DNA of 64,000 nucleotides from Marchantia polymorpha subsp. ruderalis (GCA_037833965.1 AP031351.1:13218501-13282500); one strand, 5' to 3'. Positions 24,456-36,618 are shown, numbered from the stretch's first letter. A program made the numbers and translations. The notes: generated by a model from the sequence alone, not told the origin.

Positions 24456-24860
24456 AGTTCGTATCAATTGCTTATCTTCGGTTGCGTCCTCACTGGCAGA
24501 TTCACTTTCCTGTGTGGCGTAATCGCCTATTTCGGACGTCGACAGCAAACACGACGTGGCAAAATAGCTAGGTACATCTAATTATTTCCTTCACATTAAC
24601 CCTCCTTCAGAGGTCAATTATTTTGATTATTTCGGTATGACTAGGGTCTTTGTGAACTACAAGCCCAAACATGTTGGTTTAGCAAAGTAAAGAGGACCTT
24701 TACTCTAATTCTCTACGCCAGGCCTCGGCTGCAGATTGGTTTCAAGTACCCCCTTCCACCCGTTTACCATCGAGAACAACTGGAACATCAGACTAGTGAT
24801 CTTCTTGCTTTGAAGCAAATCGACGTGAATGATGAGATACAGAGGCTTTCAGCTCGGTGA
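24456..24860 (+). CDS. Small putative single-pass membrane protein (5' end unresolved)
   Basis: Two exons fit splice signals and phase: 24456-24571 (ATAG acceptor, ends AG|GTACAT) and 24722-24860 (CCAG acceptor, stop TGA). They encode at least 84 residues. A hydrophobic stretch of about 25 residues containing LLIFGCVLTGRF and FLCGVIAYFG is followed by a strongly basic patch GRRQQTRRGK. A polar tail follows with FKYPLPPVYHREQLEHQ and LLALKQIDVNDEIQRL. This fits a small type of organellar or endomembrane protein with a basic positive-inside segment. I do not recognise the family. The initiator ATG must lie in an upstream exon that I could not place, since the frame is stopped just before 24456. 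Confidence 0.5.
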
Positions 24861-25480
24861 AAACTTCATTGCAAACATTCAAGGGAACCTAGTTGTTGGC
24901 AGCGGGACGAGAGGCCACGATAGATCCTACTCCTTCGAACATACAAAAGAAGAAATAGAAGACTTATTCACAAAGCGAGAACACAGAAGCAAGAGATATG
25001 GCCCATATTGCAACTCCACCACCTTTGCTAGATAGGAGCTATTATTTTTATACTACTTTATTTCTTCGCCAAAGGAGCCTGTGAGGTATATTCACTATGC
25101 ACACTAAGAAAAGGAGTTGCATGCTTACATTTATACATAGAGAAAGTTCTCTGTCGCTGAAATGTGACAATCGGTGACATGTGATAACTGTAAAGCACAG
25201 CGTTCTTCATCTATTGAGATGGACGCTCACAATTCAGATGACAATTTGTTGTAGGATCTCTTACTTGAAACCCTACCGGTCACTACATTAAGGCTACCTT
25301 ACATCTTTAATACATTATGCTTACAAGCCATAGACTGCCCTTGAATTCAGCTGACTTGCTGCACCAAAGGTACGCTATGGGAACCCGGGCACAAACTCTT
25401 GTACCGGTCATCACCTAGGTAGCGCAACAAGCCTCAAAAGAATGGAGTTATCACTCGTAGAGATACATCTTGTGTAAAAC
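24861..25480. other. Convergent 3' flanks, no gene
   Basis: The sequence lies between the stop codons of the small plus-strand gene and the minus-strand NFU gene. It is expected to hold their 3' untranslated regions. A 68-codon frame at 24829-25035 overlaps the end of the small gene and is a shadow. Confidence 0.5.
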
Positions 25481-27079
25481 TTACAAAAGTTGGACGGCGG
25501 CTATCATTGGAATTTTTTCTCGTAGCTTCTGAGTCACTGCTACTCGTACTGTCATAACCCCGGCAGCAGGACCCTCTATTTTCACTTTAACTACTGGACC
25601 GTCGATTTTCACTAAAGATAGTTCACCTCCTCCCGTACCAACAAGGTATGGCCTGATTTCTGAGAGAACCTGCATAACACGCCACAAGTCAAAACGATAC
25701 CAAATCTGACAGATAATTGAAGGTTGAAGATTGAATTGCAACATACGAACTTACATATGGACCATAATGGGCATATGTTGAAGCCAGATGCGCGGCAAGC
25801 AGAGCATAAGCTACCCACCTTTTCCACATTCTCTTCGTTCAAAGCCAGGCCTGTCTCTTCATCCATCACCTGCTCCACCCCTATAATTTCGGGTATCTTC
25901 TCCATCAAACGTCTTTCAATTCCCATTTTCATGGTCATCATCGAACTGGGACAAGATCCGCATGCACCTTGAAGTTTCAGCTTTACAACCAGTCCATCGA
26001 TTTCATGAAGAGCCACGTTGCCTCCGTCTGACATTAAGTATGGGCGTACTTCATCTAAAACCAACTCTACGTTGTCTTCAGTTAACTCTAGCCCATCGAT
26101 TGAAGCTTCGGGGGTTGCAACTGCTCTCACTACTGCAACAACAAGTGAAGGTGGAAGCGTCAGCGACAAAATGATAAAATTATCAGTTTCGTCACTCCAT
26201 CTACCAATCGTCAAGGGAGCATAGTGGCGGCAACGCCTCCTCCCTGCTTTCACAAACCCAACTTCTAGCAATAGAGCCTGTCAGGAAGTAAGCTGACTAG
26301 CCCGAAATCCATAAAGCCCGCGATTGTCACAAAATCAGAAACTCCAAGTGAATTTTGGAACAAATTTGATCAAACTCTTGAAGGAGAGTAGATTTTAAAA
26401 TTTCAGGAAATGATTCTCACCTGTGGATCTTTGACCTCCAGTCACATTGAGCTGCAATTTAGCTCTCAACAACAAGGTATTGTCTAATCGCGACCTGTAG
26501 ACCTTCAAAATAGCAGGGACACACTTCTTCCACTCAATCACTGAAAACGGGAGACAATTTCAGTAATTCCGGTTCAGAAACAAAGAAATTTTGTGAACGC
26601 AAGACCATGCGGGGCGACCTCGTCTGCTATCCAACGTATAGTAAGCGAAATCGGTGAACAGGGCTAGGCCAACAGACCGAGACACAACCTCCTTCAGTGA
26701 ACCTTCCGCTGTTTAAGCTCGAAGAGACAATTTACCACCCATAGGACATAACTTCAGAATAACCAGACCCAGGAACCGCCCGAAGATTGCCACCTACAAT
26801 TACCAAATCCTTCATCGACAGTGCACAGATAGGCCTGGCTACGGTGAGTCATTAGGGAAAGCATTCAAGACGGGACGACAATACGAGATTCCCGACTATA
26901 CGCGACGGCCATACCTTAGAAGAAGTAGCAACACTGGCAGCCCCGCCCGCGAAAGGCCTGTGGAGAACCACAGGCACCTGCGTTACGCCACAGAAGCCGC
27001 ACGGTGTCCGCGTGCCGACGACTGCGAGCTTGGCAGCCATCATGCCAAGCTGTTGAGTCGAAGTGGAAGCCGTCGCCAT
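25481..27079 (-). CDS. NFU: Plastid NifU-like iron-sulfur scaffold protein (two NFU domains)
   Basis: Four exons on the minus strand (27079-26915, 26532-26421, 26132-25819, 25669-25481) give about 259 residues. Plant NFU1-3 assemble and transfer Fe-S clusters in the SUF pathway of plastids, and the protein fits this type. Exon 1 ([20 protein letters not shown] onward) is an alanine/serine-rich transit peptide. VRAVATPEA marks the usual processing region. The first NFU domain carries the cluster-binding CGSC (C150 and C153) within [13 protein letters not shown] and [18 protein letters not shown]. The second, C-terminal domain ([16 protein letters not shown] to [11 protein letters not shown]) lacks the CxxC, as normal in plastid NFUs. 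The acceptor of exon 2 is uncertain. The one at 26532 (GAG|TGG) was chosen because the nearby CAG acceptor would bring in a stop. Confidence 0.9.
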
Positions 27080-28362
27080 AGGCGAACTTCAACACAGAAA
27101 CACAATTCTTCGGAAGCGAGAGCCGAGAGCGAGGCGAGACCGGCAGCAGCAGCAGGTTCGAAGCGCAGGCCGAAGGATTTGGACGAGGATTTCGAGCACC
27201 GAGAGGGGCCCGTCCCTGATCCGGCTCCCGATGGAAGGAAGATGGAGCGTGGGCGAGCACGCGCTCCGCTCCCGTCCCAGAAGCGTGAGGCCGAAGAGAT
27301 GCAGGCGCCAGAGACGTTGCCAGCGCGGCGGAAGATTCAGAACCGAAGCAGGCGCGGCGATCCGACTGGTGCGCCTGCCGTCGACGAACATCCGGTCCTC
27401 GTCCTCGTCCGCTGTGCACTGCCACGGCGACCGGTCGTCCCCCATCACCTTTTGATTCTTGTTTTTTGGCATGATTCCCTTCTCGAATCGTTCCAATATT
27501 CCTCTCTCTTTCCTTACTTCTACCTTCGTCACGTACCTTATGACTTCAAAAACAAATCTATTCAATGCTTTAAAACACCAAATCATGAAAGGTAACATCT
27601 CATTTAGACGGCACTTCAAAGACATTCTTCTTTTTGTATAATATAGACTTTTTTTATTTCTTGATTTAATTTAAAAACCGGTGAAATAATATAAAAAGAT
27701 ATGAAAAATATCTCTTTGAAATATATCAGACAACTTTATTATTTCCTAAGTTGATATAAAAACCTACAAATCAATAAAAGCTATGAAAAATATTTTTGGT
27801 ATTCACATTAGATTTTTATGCCCGAATAATAGTTTTAAATTCTTATGAAGAATATTTGTTCAAGAGTTTAGAGCATCAACAATTTTTTGTGATGCCATAC
27901 GTTCAGATTTGGGGAAAAAAATTTTAATATAAGCACAAACTGAAAGACATTCAATGGAGATGTATAATTGAACAAGCTTTGTGCCAAATGATTGAAAAAT
28001 TGAGAGATTAGATGAACGCATTTGAGCAAAGCCAAAGTCGAGTTAAAAAGCTCAATTACTGATGTACAAAGAATGAAAATGAAAAAATGAAAACATTCCA
28101 TGGAGATATCAAATCAAGATTGTTAGATCTCGAGACTTTCATGATCCTTAAGATGAAAAAAACTTGTAAATAAAAATAAATTTATATCAAGATAATTTCT
28201 CCAATGAGTTTTTAAAGATTTGATCATAGAATATATTATGTCCTTGTTTTGTTCAAGATCAACCTACTCACTTGAATCTTGATGTTAGTCTCAAGTTTGT
28301 ATTATGAAATCTAGCTAGCTGGTGAGAATAATAAACATTGGTATTCTTTATATTTTGTTAGG
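27080..28362. other. NFU upstream region then AT-rich intergenic sequence
   Basis: The first 400 bp are GC-rich, with overlapping frames on both strands, and probably form the NFU promoter and leader. From about 27.6 kb the base composition drops to strongly AT-rich and nothing coding is seen. Confidence 0.5.
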
Positions 28363-28967
28363 TAGTAGTTGGAGAGATTTGCTTGATGGGACCCCTCAGG
28401 TTTAGTTTTACCCGATGGGATCCCAAGGACGGTGTGCCGTCGGACATAGTTCTTGTAACTACGATTATTACTAGTTACAATGCGAGAATTACAATCAGAG
28501 ATCAATCCCTGATTATAATTTCTGGTGGATTATCACGGGGACAAAGATCGATTTTGCTCGAATTGCAATTTGTTGTGCTTCAATTCTTCCGATCGTAAAG
28601 ATTCACGGATTTCTCTGTTGCCTCCCACCTGCACACTCCTTCCGTAACCCTGCGTGTTCCGAGCTCAAGTCTCGCGATCATCCATTTGTGGCGAACAAAT
28701 AAACTCCGGATGAACATTTCTTTGCTCGTCTCCTTGGAGAGTGGCCGGAAACAGAATGACAACATAAAAACAAGTGAGTGTGATGGAGTGCGAAGTCCAC
28801 TCTGTCTATGGGTGCGGTGGACTCGTTGCACTCTCTCTAGTTGTTATTAGAACATGGGTGACGGTGCATCGTTCATGGGTCCCATCGGGTAAAATGAAAC
28901 CTGAAAGGTCCCATCAAGCAAATTACTTTCCTCCGGGTCCCATCAAGCAAATCTCTCATAGTAGTTG
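28363..28967. mobile_element. Non-autonomous terminal-inverted-repeat element with 9-bp target duplication
   Basis: TAGTAGTTG occurs at 28363-28371 and again at 28959-28967, flanking an element of 587 bp (28372-28958). The ends are inverted: the left begins GAGAGATTTGCTTGATGGGA and continues with a TCAGGTTT block and TTTTACCCGATGGGA, and the right carries the reverse complement. The right end also has an extra internal copy of the GGTCCCATCAAGCAAA unit about 30 bp inward. A 9-bp duplication with long inverted repeats and no coding capacity fits a Mutator-like MITE. The two TIRs are similar but not identical. The family name is inferred from the duplication length. Confidence 0.8.
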
Positions 28968-30129
28968 TCACATCCATGCATGTGTAAAATTGTTAAATTT
29001 ATAGTCGGTATGATTTTTTCAGAATGTTCGAATTTTAAATTCACATATGAGATTTAAATGAAGATGAAGGTTTTGATTCTTTCAGATTGGAGTTAATGAA
29101 CAAATAATAGTCATGACTTGAAAAATCCGAACAACTTGATCGGGACTATCTTATAAGAAAGCTAGTGCATTCGCACAAATAACTTAATATTGTTTATTAC
29201 AACGACTTTCGGCCTAATATTCTTGCAAATCAATAATATGATCGAATGCATATGAAGTGGAGCAGCGAAAGAGGAGGAAATGACAACAATATTTTACATA
29301 TATACGCATGCTGTTCCTCCGTACTTACATTCAAGTTCCATGAAGTCTGGAGGACCATTAACTTTTCTGGGATGATATGAACTATCATTAAAAATTAAAT
29401 AACTTAATGTTGTATGTGCATTGATAAGTATCTGCTATTTTTTATAGTATTAGTATCTTGCCACATGTTAACCTCTTGGTTTTATCCTAACAAACCTTGA
29501 TGAATCTTCCGTCCTTTTTTATGTCCTACTTCCTATTCCAATTCGTGAATCTAGATGTAAGAGCCTTTGGTTGAATCACACGGTAAACATTATCTGATCA
29601 TCATGAATTTTCGAAAAAAGATGTTGATGTCTCTCATTGGCACTTGTTGACGTATGCATATGAATGGTTATTTAAGCTCCACTAGTGACACACATGCACA
29701 GTGTCAGTAATATACACTAATATACCCATATTCTTATACAGGTAACAGTTACCATCAAAGTCTTCGCTTATGAGCTATGCACAGATAATAATGATATTTC
29801 ATCTACCTTCGAAACCATAGACTCAGATGGTTTCGAAGAGATGAAAGAGAGCCCTGCCATATCATATCTTTGCGGTGGGCTTCCGAGCATTGAAGAGTTC
29901 GTAGAATGGATGGGAGATTCCTTTGTAGTCTCCAGTCGTCGATGGCCGATCTTCCCAGTGGCGACTGTAGGGTTTAAGCAGATCGGGAGAAATCCGGGTG
30001 ATAGGAATTCATTCGGACAAATCGGTGTTGTGGTCGAAGTCAGCAAGTCTTGGATTGATGTGTCGTAGACATTAGGGTTCAGAGAGTTCAAAAGCTTGGG
30101 ATAATTTCGTCGATTGGTGCAGGGCAGAA
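28968..30129. other. RBFA upstream region
   Basis: AT-rich intergenic sequence from 29.0 to 29.75 kb, in which I see nothing, is followed by about 350 bp of better-balanced sequence that probably holds the RBFA promoter and leader. The 163-codon minus-strand frame at 29768-30259 overlaps the RBFA start and has no recognisable family. Confidence 0.45.
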
Positions 30130-30753
30130 ATGATGTCGAGGGCAATTTGGAGTCGTAGCACTGGATTGAGGCGTGCAGTAGGGGCGCCTTGCGTCTCGGC
30201 GCAACGTGAGTTTTCCACCCACAACAACAGAAAGTACAACAATCCGAAAGGAGTCCCAACTCTTCGGCAGAAGAGGATTGCGTCGGAGGTGAAGGAAGTG
30301 ATAAGCGAAGCTTTGCAGCAAGGTCCGTGTCAGAATCCGATTTTTCAGCGTGCCGGATTCGAGATCAAAGACGTCAAAATGAGCTCGGATCTGCGAACAG
30401 CTCACGTCCTGTGGCGAGCGCTACCCGGAATGCAGAAGAATGCGGAGAGGGCAGTCCTCGCCAATGTGAAGCGCCTGCGCTCGCTCGTTTTCTCGCGACT
30501 CTCGCTCCCTTTCTCCCCGATTATCAAACTTCAGGAAGACACGCTTTCTCCCCAGGTACAAGCTCTCGAGGAAGCTTTCGCAAGGCTTCGGGAGGACGAA
30601 GGGGAACTACAAGAAGACAGTGCAGCAGCACTTGAAGAGGACGGGGGTTCAGCACTTGTAGGAATGCATTCTCAAGAGGATGAAGACTCTGACGACGATC
30701 TTAAAACGAAGTCGCAAGGGGTTGAAGAGGGTTCTCCTGTGTCAGCTCCGTAG
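30130..30753 (+). CDS. RBFA: Ribosome-binding factor A (organellar)
   Basis: Single-exon gene of 207 residues. RbfA binds the small ribosomal subunit late in maturation and helps process the 16S-type rRNA 5' end. The RbfA domain spans roughly residues 45-130. It contains RQKRIASEVKEVISEAL, the central EIKDVKMSSDLRTAHVLW and the helix rich in leucine and arginine that follows (RAVLANVKRLRSLVFSRL). Residues 1-40 are arginine-, serine- and alanine-rich with few acidic residues, a likely mitochondrial or plastid presequence. The C-terminal 60 residues form an acidic tail not found in bacterial RbfA. Two ATG codons are adjacent at 30130 and 30133. The first was used. Confidence 0.88.
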   Translation: MMSRAIWSRSTGLRRAVGAPCVSAQREFSTHNNRKYNNPKGVPTLRQKRIASEVKEVISEALQQGPCQNPIFQRAGFEIKDVKMSSDLRTAHVLWRALPGMQKNAERAVLANVKRLRSLVFSRLSLPFSPIIKLQEDTLSPQVQALEEAFARLREDEGELQEDSAAALEEDGGSALVGMHSQEDEDSDDDLKTKSQGVEEGSPVSAP

Positions 30754-31402
30754 TGTTCCGCTCCGATGCACGTAGTGTACGCCGACTTTATCACGATGAT
30801 CGAGTCTTTGGAATGTCAGTTTCAGATTTTATAGGCTGATCTTTGGAACTTCTTTTGGCCTGGAAGTCATCTATTGTGCGGAATGCGGTGACCGCGGGGA
30901 TCCAGGTCGCGAGGCACGAAGTGGAGTGCGGAGAGTGTTTGGTCACTCGGTTTGCTCCGTCTATGAGTTCACCGGAAGTTGTAGCTGTCTGCGGAAAGAG
31001 CGAGAAGCAACTTCTAGCCTCACAGGTCAATAATGATTGGCTTTTCGGATTGACAAATTTCACTCCCAAGTGCAGGAATGTTGAACAGCATGATGGAGGA
31101 TCCTCTTCTGATGATGGGATCACTAGATGCCATCCAATTCAGAGTTTTGGTGGCTAGATATAATCTGAGTACAAGCCTCCGACTGATCATGTTCGAGTGT
31201 ACAAGGTAAATTCTAACATTCTCTGGAAGACAAATGAAATAGCACTGAGCATGGACATTCATCCCTAGTTGTCAACCATCTGAGGTCAAGTCAGCGTATA
31301 TTATTGGCTAACAGCATCCTAGAGAAGCAAGAATGTGAATGGGCTCTAGACTCTATTAATCCATTTATAGTTTTACAGAACTCTCTGTGAATGCAGAAGA
31401 TT
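30754..31402. other. Convergent 3' flanks of RBFA and the MFS gene
   Basis: About 650 bp between two converging stop codons. The 104-codon plus-strand frame at 30843-31157 reads MELLLAWKSSIVRNAVTAGI at its start. It has no family I recognise and probably lies in the RBFA 3' untranslated region. Confidence 0.45.
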
Positions 31403-34400
31403 TCACCTATTTACCTTTGGGCGGACTAGTGTTTTGGGAAGAGTGTATGATAAGCCAAACGTACAGAGAGACAAAAGAACTACAAACTGCCACGCCAAGA
31501 ACTCGTGAAACGGGAAATTCTTCGTTGAAGAGAAAGACCAAATCACACCTCCAATGGCTGGACCGATGGCACGGAAGAAGCTACAAAAGCTGTGGCTCAG
31601 TCCTGTCACCGCCCCAACGTTGTCAGACGAAGCAGAATTTGTCACAAGGATCAGGACCCCCGTGAATGCTGTGCAAGCCACGGCGCTTCGTACAGCCATT
31701 GTAAACATGAGTAGAATCCATTGCAGGGTCGGGGTTTCAGACAGCACCGAGCATGTCGGAAATAAGATCCAACATAAGATCGAGCCTAGTATTCCATACC
31801 GAAAACAGAACAGAGGTCCCCAGCGTTTTGCAACTACGGGGTACAGAATGAGGGTGTAGAGACACAATGCCAAACCTGCTTCGCCTAGAACTATTCCTAA
31901 TTTGGAGGAGCTGAATCCTAGGCCACCTTCAACTTGGGATGATGCTCCGAATAATGGAAATAGTTCATCTGCAAGCATTACACGTCGTAAGTTGGCAGGG
32001 TGTTCTCTTCATTTTTTAAGCTTGCTATTAACCTGCCCAGATACGTGCCTTGATTACATGCCCAGATACATGCCTTGATTACATGCCCAGATACATGCCT
32101 TGATTGCCTTGGTATTAAGGAAAGTGTTCGTATATGTGTATGTTTCCTACAGAACATACCGGTAATGATAAACACCAATCCGGTCATAGAATAACAAAAG
32201 GATGACAAGAGTACATCTCGATCTCTCAGGAGATCCAATGTAGACGAAGAAGGCTTGTTTTGGGGTTGTGGAGGCTGTGGAGGTTCTTCCTCGACCGGTT
32301 CTGCTGGAAGAGTGCTGAGGGGAACAGCAGCCGCAGATTTCCCAAATTCTTCTTTCCTCGACTCCTCTATTGGCGATATGAGGACGATCAACTTCTGCTC
32401 TGTTGTGTTGTTGCTTGAGCACTCATCAAGGTTGATGTCCATCATGTGCTCATCATATCTTGATGACTTGAAGTGTCTCATCTCTCTGAACTGGGTTTCC
32501 CCATCAGCTGGCTTTTGCCGCTGGATAGACGTGTCTCCTGGATTGACCACAAGTTTTTGTGGAGGAATCTTCTTGTAAGTTGTGTTCTTGTTCCTAACAC
32601 GCTTGTTTGTCTCTTTGAGGTGAATGGCAGCAATGACCCCTATTGATGAGAAAAGTGTTGCACTCACACAGGGAAGAAAGAACGGGTGTGTCTGCAGGAA
32701 CTGTGGACAGTTTGGAGATGCGTACTGTATACACGGTTGTGCCAACACGCCAGATACTATCGGTCCTCCTATGGCTCCGATTCCCCATGCTAGATTGAGA
32801 ATTCCGTAGCCTTTAGCCTGGTTTGTTCTGCGTAAACGATCAAGTTGTTCACCAATAAGATGAAGATGTCTAATGTCTCCAAACTTAGTTCCTGTAAAAG
32901 TCCCCGTTAGCAAAGTCGTGCAAACCGGACTGAATTTAGGTGCTCCTACTGCAGCCCTATCCCGAGCTTATTGAGCACGTGTAGTTACCCCTGCATATTG
33001 TACCGAATCCGGACCTTAGACTAGACGTCAATAGAGACTATCCATCTCCGTCGACGCATGACATGTACAGAGACCTGAGGGTGAAAAGTGTACCCATCAC
33101 AAAGTTCTGCCATCGTGGATTTGGTGATGGTCATGGAACCATTGAGCAGCCCGCCCAGAAAGCGCACCATGCAGGCGCAACGGTATGTTCGGCTGAGGCC
33201 CAAAAGCAGCGAAGAGAGTGCGCTCACTGCATTCCCGAACGCTACCCACACCTACATATTAAAACAGCTGGTCAGTTTGAAAGGTCTGATGGAAGTTACT
33301 CTATCACGTCGTGCCCACGATTTGAACGCGTGGGTTGGTATTTAAGTGATAGAAAAGGAGAAGGAAGGTACCCTGCGGCCTGTTCTGTCTGAAATTATTC
33401 CCCATACCATGGAAGAGCAAAACTGCGCCAGTGGGAAGAGTGAAGCCTGCACATCAGAGGGTTCAGAGTGTTAGGTTTGCATTGGACAAGCTAAATAATG
33501 GTCAGTTTGAGTTTCTTTGCGAAACTCAAACTCACTTTTTACCTTCTACGATTGCTCTGACCGATTGCTTCTGACGATTGCCCTGACAGCTTTAACTAGA
33601 ATATATTGGGCTTCCACAGAATATTGAGGGTGTGACGATGAATGAATAGGTACATCCGTTTGTGCTAGAGAAAAAATGTTCTCCACTAACATGCTGAAAG
33701 TTTACTGCAACGATCAACGATATGTCACAAAGAAGTTGGTGTTTTTTAGTATTGATCATCAGAAACTGCATTAGATATACAAACCTGAACTTGTTTTCAC
33801 TTTGAGTGTTGAAGTCAACACTTAGTTCTTTTCAAGATTTCTAACCCATTTTTATTGTACCCTCTGAATCCTCCAGACTGTCTACGCGATGAAGATACAA
33901 TATGCAGGACCTCAGGAATTCTTGATCCACAGAGCAACGTGTCACACTCCTCCTTAATTATGAGTGCACTGTAGCATGCTACTGCAATCAGCAAGATTAT
34001 GAGATTTTGAGCTTAAGGTGCCTTCATATGTAGTGCTCACTTGCCTTCGAGGTTTCAGTTCATCATTACAAAAAAATTGTCAGGCAGAAGCGCTTAAAAT
34101 CTCTGAGAGCGTTGTTAGGTTTGTCTGAATTAAAGCTTATTCAGTGGTGCTCCCATCAGGCTTGCTACATCAACCCTTTTTGATGCAAGGCAGCTGTTAA
34201 TCTATTTCGGGGCACAGATCGAAGCAACTTTGTGCATCCTTCGAATATGTGTATTTCTTACCATGTCCAATGTGTTTCCTTTCTACTTAGGCCAACATGA
34301 AAAGTCAATTCGTGAAAAGTCATGAAAATTCTTCCGACGATGCCCTTTTCGTTATGAGCAGGACGTCGTGTACAAAGCTCTGTATCATAGGAGTTTACAA

Positions 34401-34825
34401 TCACTTGTACCTGTTACGCTTTCTCTTTATGGGAAAATTGCATGTGTGTATTTTAAGCCTGCGCTGTCTCGTGACATATCGATCTTCGTAGTGGAAGAGT
34501 TTGAAGGCGTTGCTCCTCACCAAAAGGCCGGCGTAGTATCCCAGATCATGACCTTGCTCCCCTGCAACTCCATAGGCTTCCACCATGAAAACCAGCTGTC
34601 ATACACATGAGATATTCCTGTAAGTTTAAAGGAAGAAATTGAATCGTGTTTTGAAGTTGCAGCAGTTGTACCTAATATATGCAGATTCAGATTCTAGGGT
34701 CATGCCAACTTTGAGTAGCATAGCGGAGAAATGTTTCCGAATGTCTACTTTTAGAAAGAATAGAGGTTGACCTCACCATCGGGAACAACATGGTCGTTTG
34801 AAACCCTTGACTGCAGTGTATGATC
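31403..34825 (-). CDS. MFS transporter of the ZIFL (zinc-induced facilitator-like) type
   Basis: Six exons on the minus strand can be joined: about 34825-34777, 34595-34521, 33446-33372, 33251-33094, 32827-32160 and 31968-31403. They give about 530 residues. The first TM segment reads TTMLFPM/LVFMVEAYG across a splice, followed by DLGYYAGLL. MFS motif A is WGIISDRTGRR. The second signature region reads AKGYGILNLAWGIGAIGGP, then LAQPC. All agree with plant ZIFL proteins, proton-coupled carriers of the tonoplast or plasma membrane implicated in zinc, potassium and auxin transport. Substrate cannot be read from sequence. A long hydrophilic loop of about 115 residues between TM6 and TM7 contains proline- and glutamate-rich stretches. 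The exon or exons before 34825, including the start codon, were not resolved. Confidence 0.82.
32034..32108. repeat. Three tandem copies of a 25-bp unit in an MFS intron
   Basis: The unit TGCCCAGATACATGCCTTGA plus TTACA is repeated three times without gaps at 32034, 32059 and 32084. There is one substitution in the first copy (ATACG) and a diverged end in the last. It lies in the intron between exons 32160 and 31968, close to the acceptor-proximal third. The near identity means recent expansion. Confidence 0.9.
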
Positions 34826-36618
34826 CTGGAATACAAGAATTGAAACTATGAAGCTGCAACCAATTTGATATTACGAACGTTATAACTGCATTCTTTTCGT
34901 CACTCTAAAGTAGCATGGAACCTGTCCGGTTTGCGGTAATGATTTGAATCAATAGGTCTGCATGCAAGCTACTTTCCCAATCTTCAGGTTTGAGGGCGTG
35001 GTCCTCTTCTCCAGAATCGTGTATCGTACCATATTAGCGTCAATTCGCGCCTGTGGAGGCATGGATGGACCTTAGTCTCAATCGCAAGAACGAAACCTCT
35101 AATTTTTGTAGATTTTTTTCTGAAGGTCCGTTCATAGTGCTCCTTTATCACATTTTCAGCTTCAAGGCAACTACTACATACAGAACAGTGTGTGACTTGA
35201 GAAAAATTTTGAGTTGTAGGTTTAACCCTTGCTCAAGCTGCTCGAGGATTGTCAACAGAGTCCAGGGTCTGCAACGTAATTACCGAGGTAGGGGAGTAAC
35301 CAGCGCCAATGACCCATCTGAAATCTGGGCATCCTTGTTAATTGGATCCGTTGGTTGCATTATAGATGGGTGGTCACAAACGTGCCCCCTGTCGGCCATC
35401 TGATCCACGGTCGCCACATATCAGCATCAGATCATGATCTCTGGTGGTTGATTCACCGTACCAGCACTGCCGCTTGGTATAGTTATTGCAAGCAAGCAAG
35501 GAAACGCTACATTTGCCAGACATTGGTAGACGAAATGCTTCCAAGACTTCCAAGACAAGCGATGACAACTGAGATGTCACTTATGCTGCATACTGCGAGA
35601 ACATCGGTTTTGAGGATTGCATTCATATTGCGTGACCGTCCATGAAACGCACCAGTTATTTGCCGGAAATGAGGTAGTTTGCAACATACTATCACATCGT
35701 TCTTAACCCAACAACCTCAGCCACTTCAATCCCTGTCGGTGGAGAGAAAAACCTCAGAGTGCAGTTCGAAAGGATGAGTAATCTCAGTTATGACGTTCCA
35801 GCTTTCAGTCACAACTCCATCAAGAAGACTGGGGGGTCAAGTTGTTCAGGCCCAGGGAACCAAAATCGAGGCCTCATCCGAAGGGGAGTTCGTGGAAGAC
35901 TGACATACTGTTGAGGTTTTCCCTGCCGTTCGGTGGATTCTATTTGCTGCTCCACATTGTTGCTTTCAGGTTAGGGAACCGTTGACAGCCAAAACTAAAG
36001 GGTGAGCTTTGACTTTAACGTCACGATTCAAAATTCAAAACAAGAAAACTTTCCGATTGCATGGGATCCAGCGCTTTCAATTTGTGCCGCCGTTGAGTCA
36101 GACGAGCGCGGTGGGCCGGGCTGACGGTTCTGGAGCAAGTAGTGTTTTGCGGCCTAATGAAAGGGTTGAATCTACGGACGCCCACATTGTCTCCATATCT
36201 GGCTTCAAATAAGCGCAGCTGATGTTGCAGCGCGGATGAAGCTGCACGGGGATTATGGACATGTGTGAGTCTAGCATGTGCACAGAGGCGATTTGTTACA
36301 AAGCAGAAATGAGTCAGAATCGCCATCTTTCTCTTGTATCCAGTTCGAACATATACAAATTTGTCTCTACACAGAGGTCCACATCTCTCTTTTGCACGAT
36401 ATGGAACAGGAGATATTTCAGCAGACGCTTAAAATGATCGGTGGATGCAAAAAAGGTGGCAGAGCACGCATATGGACATCAAACGCCATACAAGCGGTTG
36501 CAGAAAATCCATTACGACAACCTTAATTCCCCGCATTCCACTAAATGGTACCCACGGTGACGCTTGCATCCAAACAAACGCTGATTTCCTTTTTGTCTGA
36601 GCAATCGCTCCATTCCAA
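34826..36618. other. MFS 5' region and unassigned sequence
   Basis: The proximal part should contain the missing first exon or exons of the MFS gene. A minus-strand frame at about 35966-35809 encodes an odd proline-rich stretch with RPRFWFPGPEQLDPPVF before a stop, and could be an exon of an unrecognised gene. Other frames are short and contradictory. Confidence 0.35.

Noticed and set aside
26960-27625. Frames of 130-211 codons on both strands around the NFU start
   Set aside because: They overlap each other and the transit-peptide exon of NFU. Composition is GC-rich and promoter-like, with no family resemblance.
29768-30259. 163-codon minus-strand frame overlapping the RBFA start
   Set aside because: No domain is seen, and its right part is the antisense of the RbfA-coding region, which has clear family motifs.
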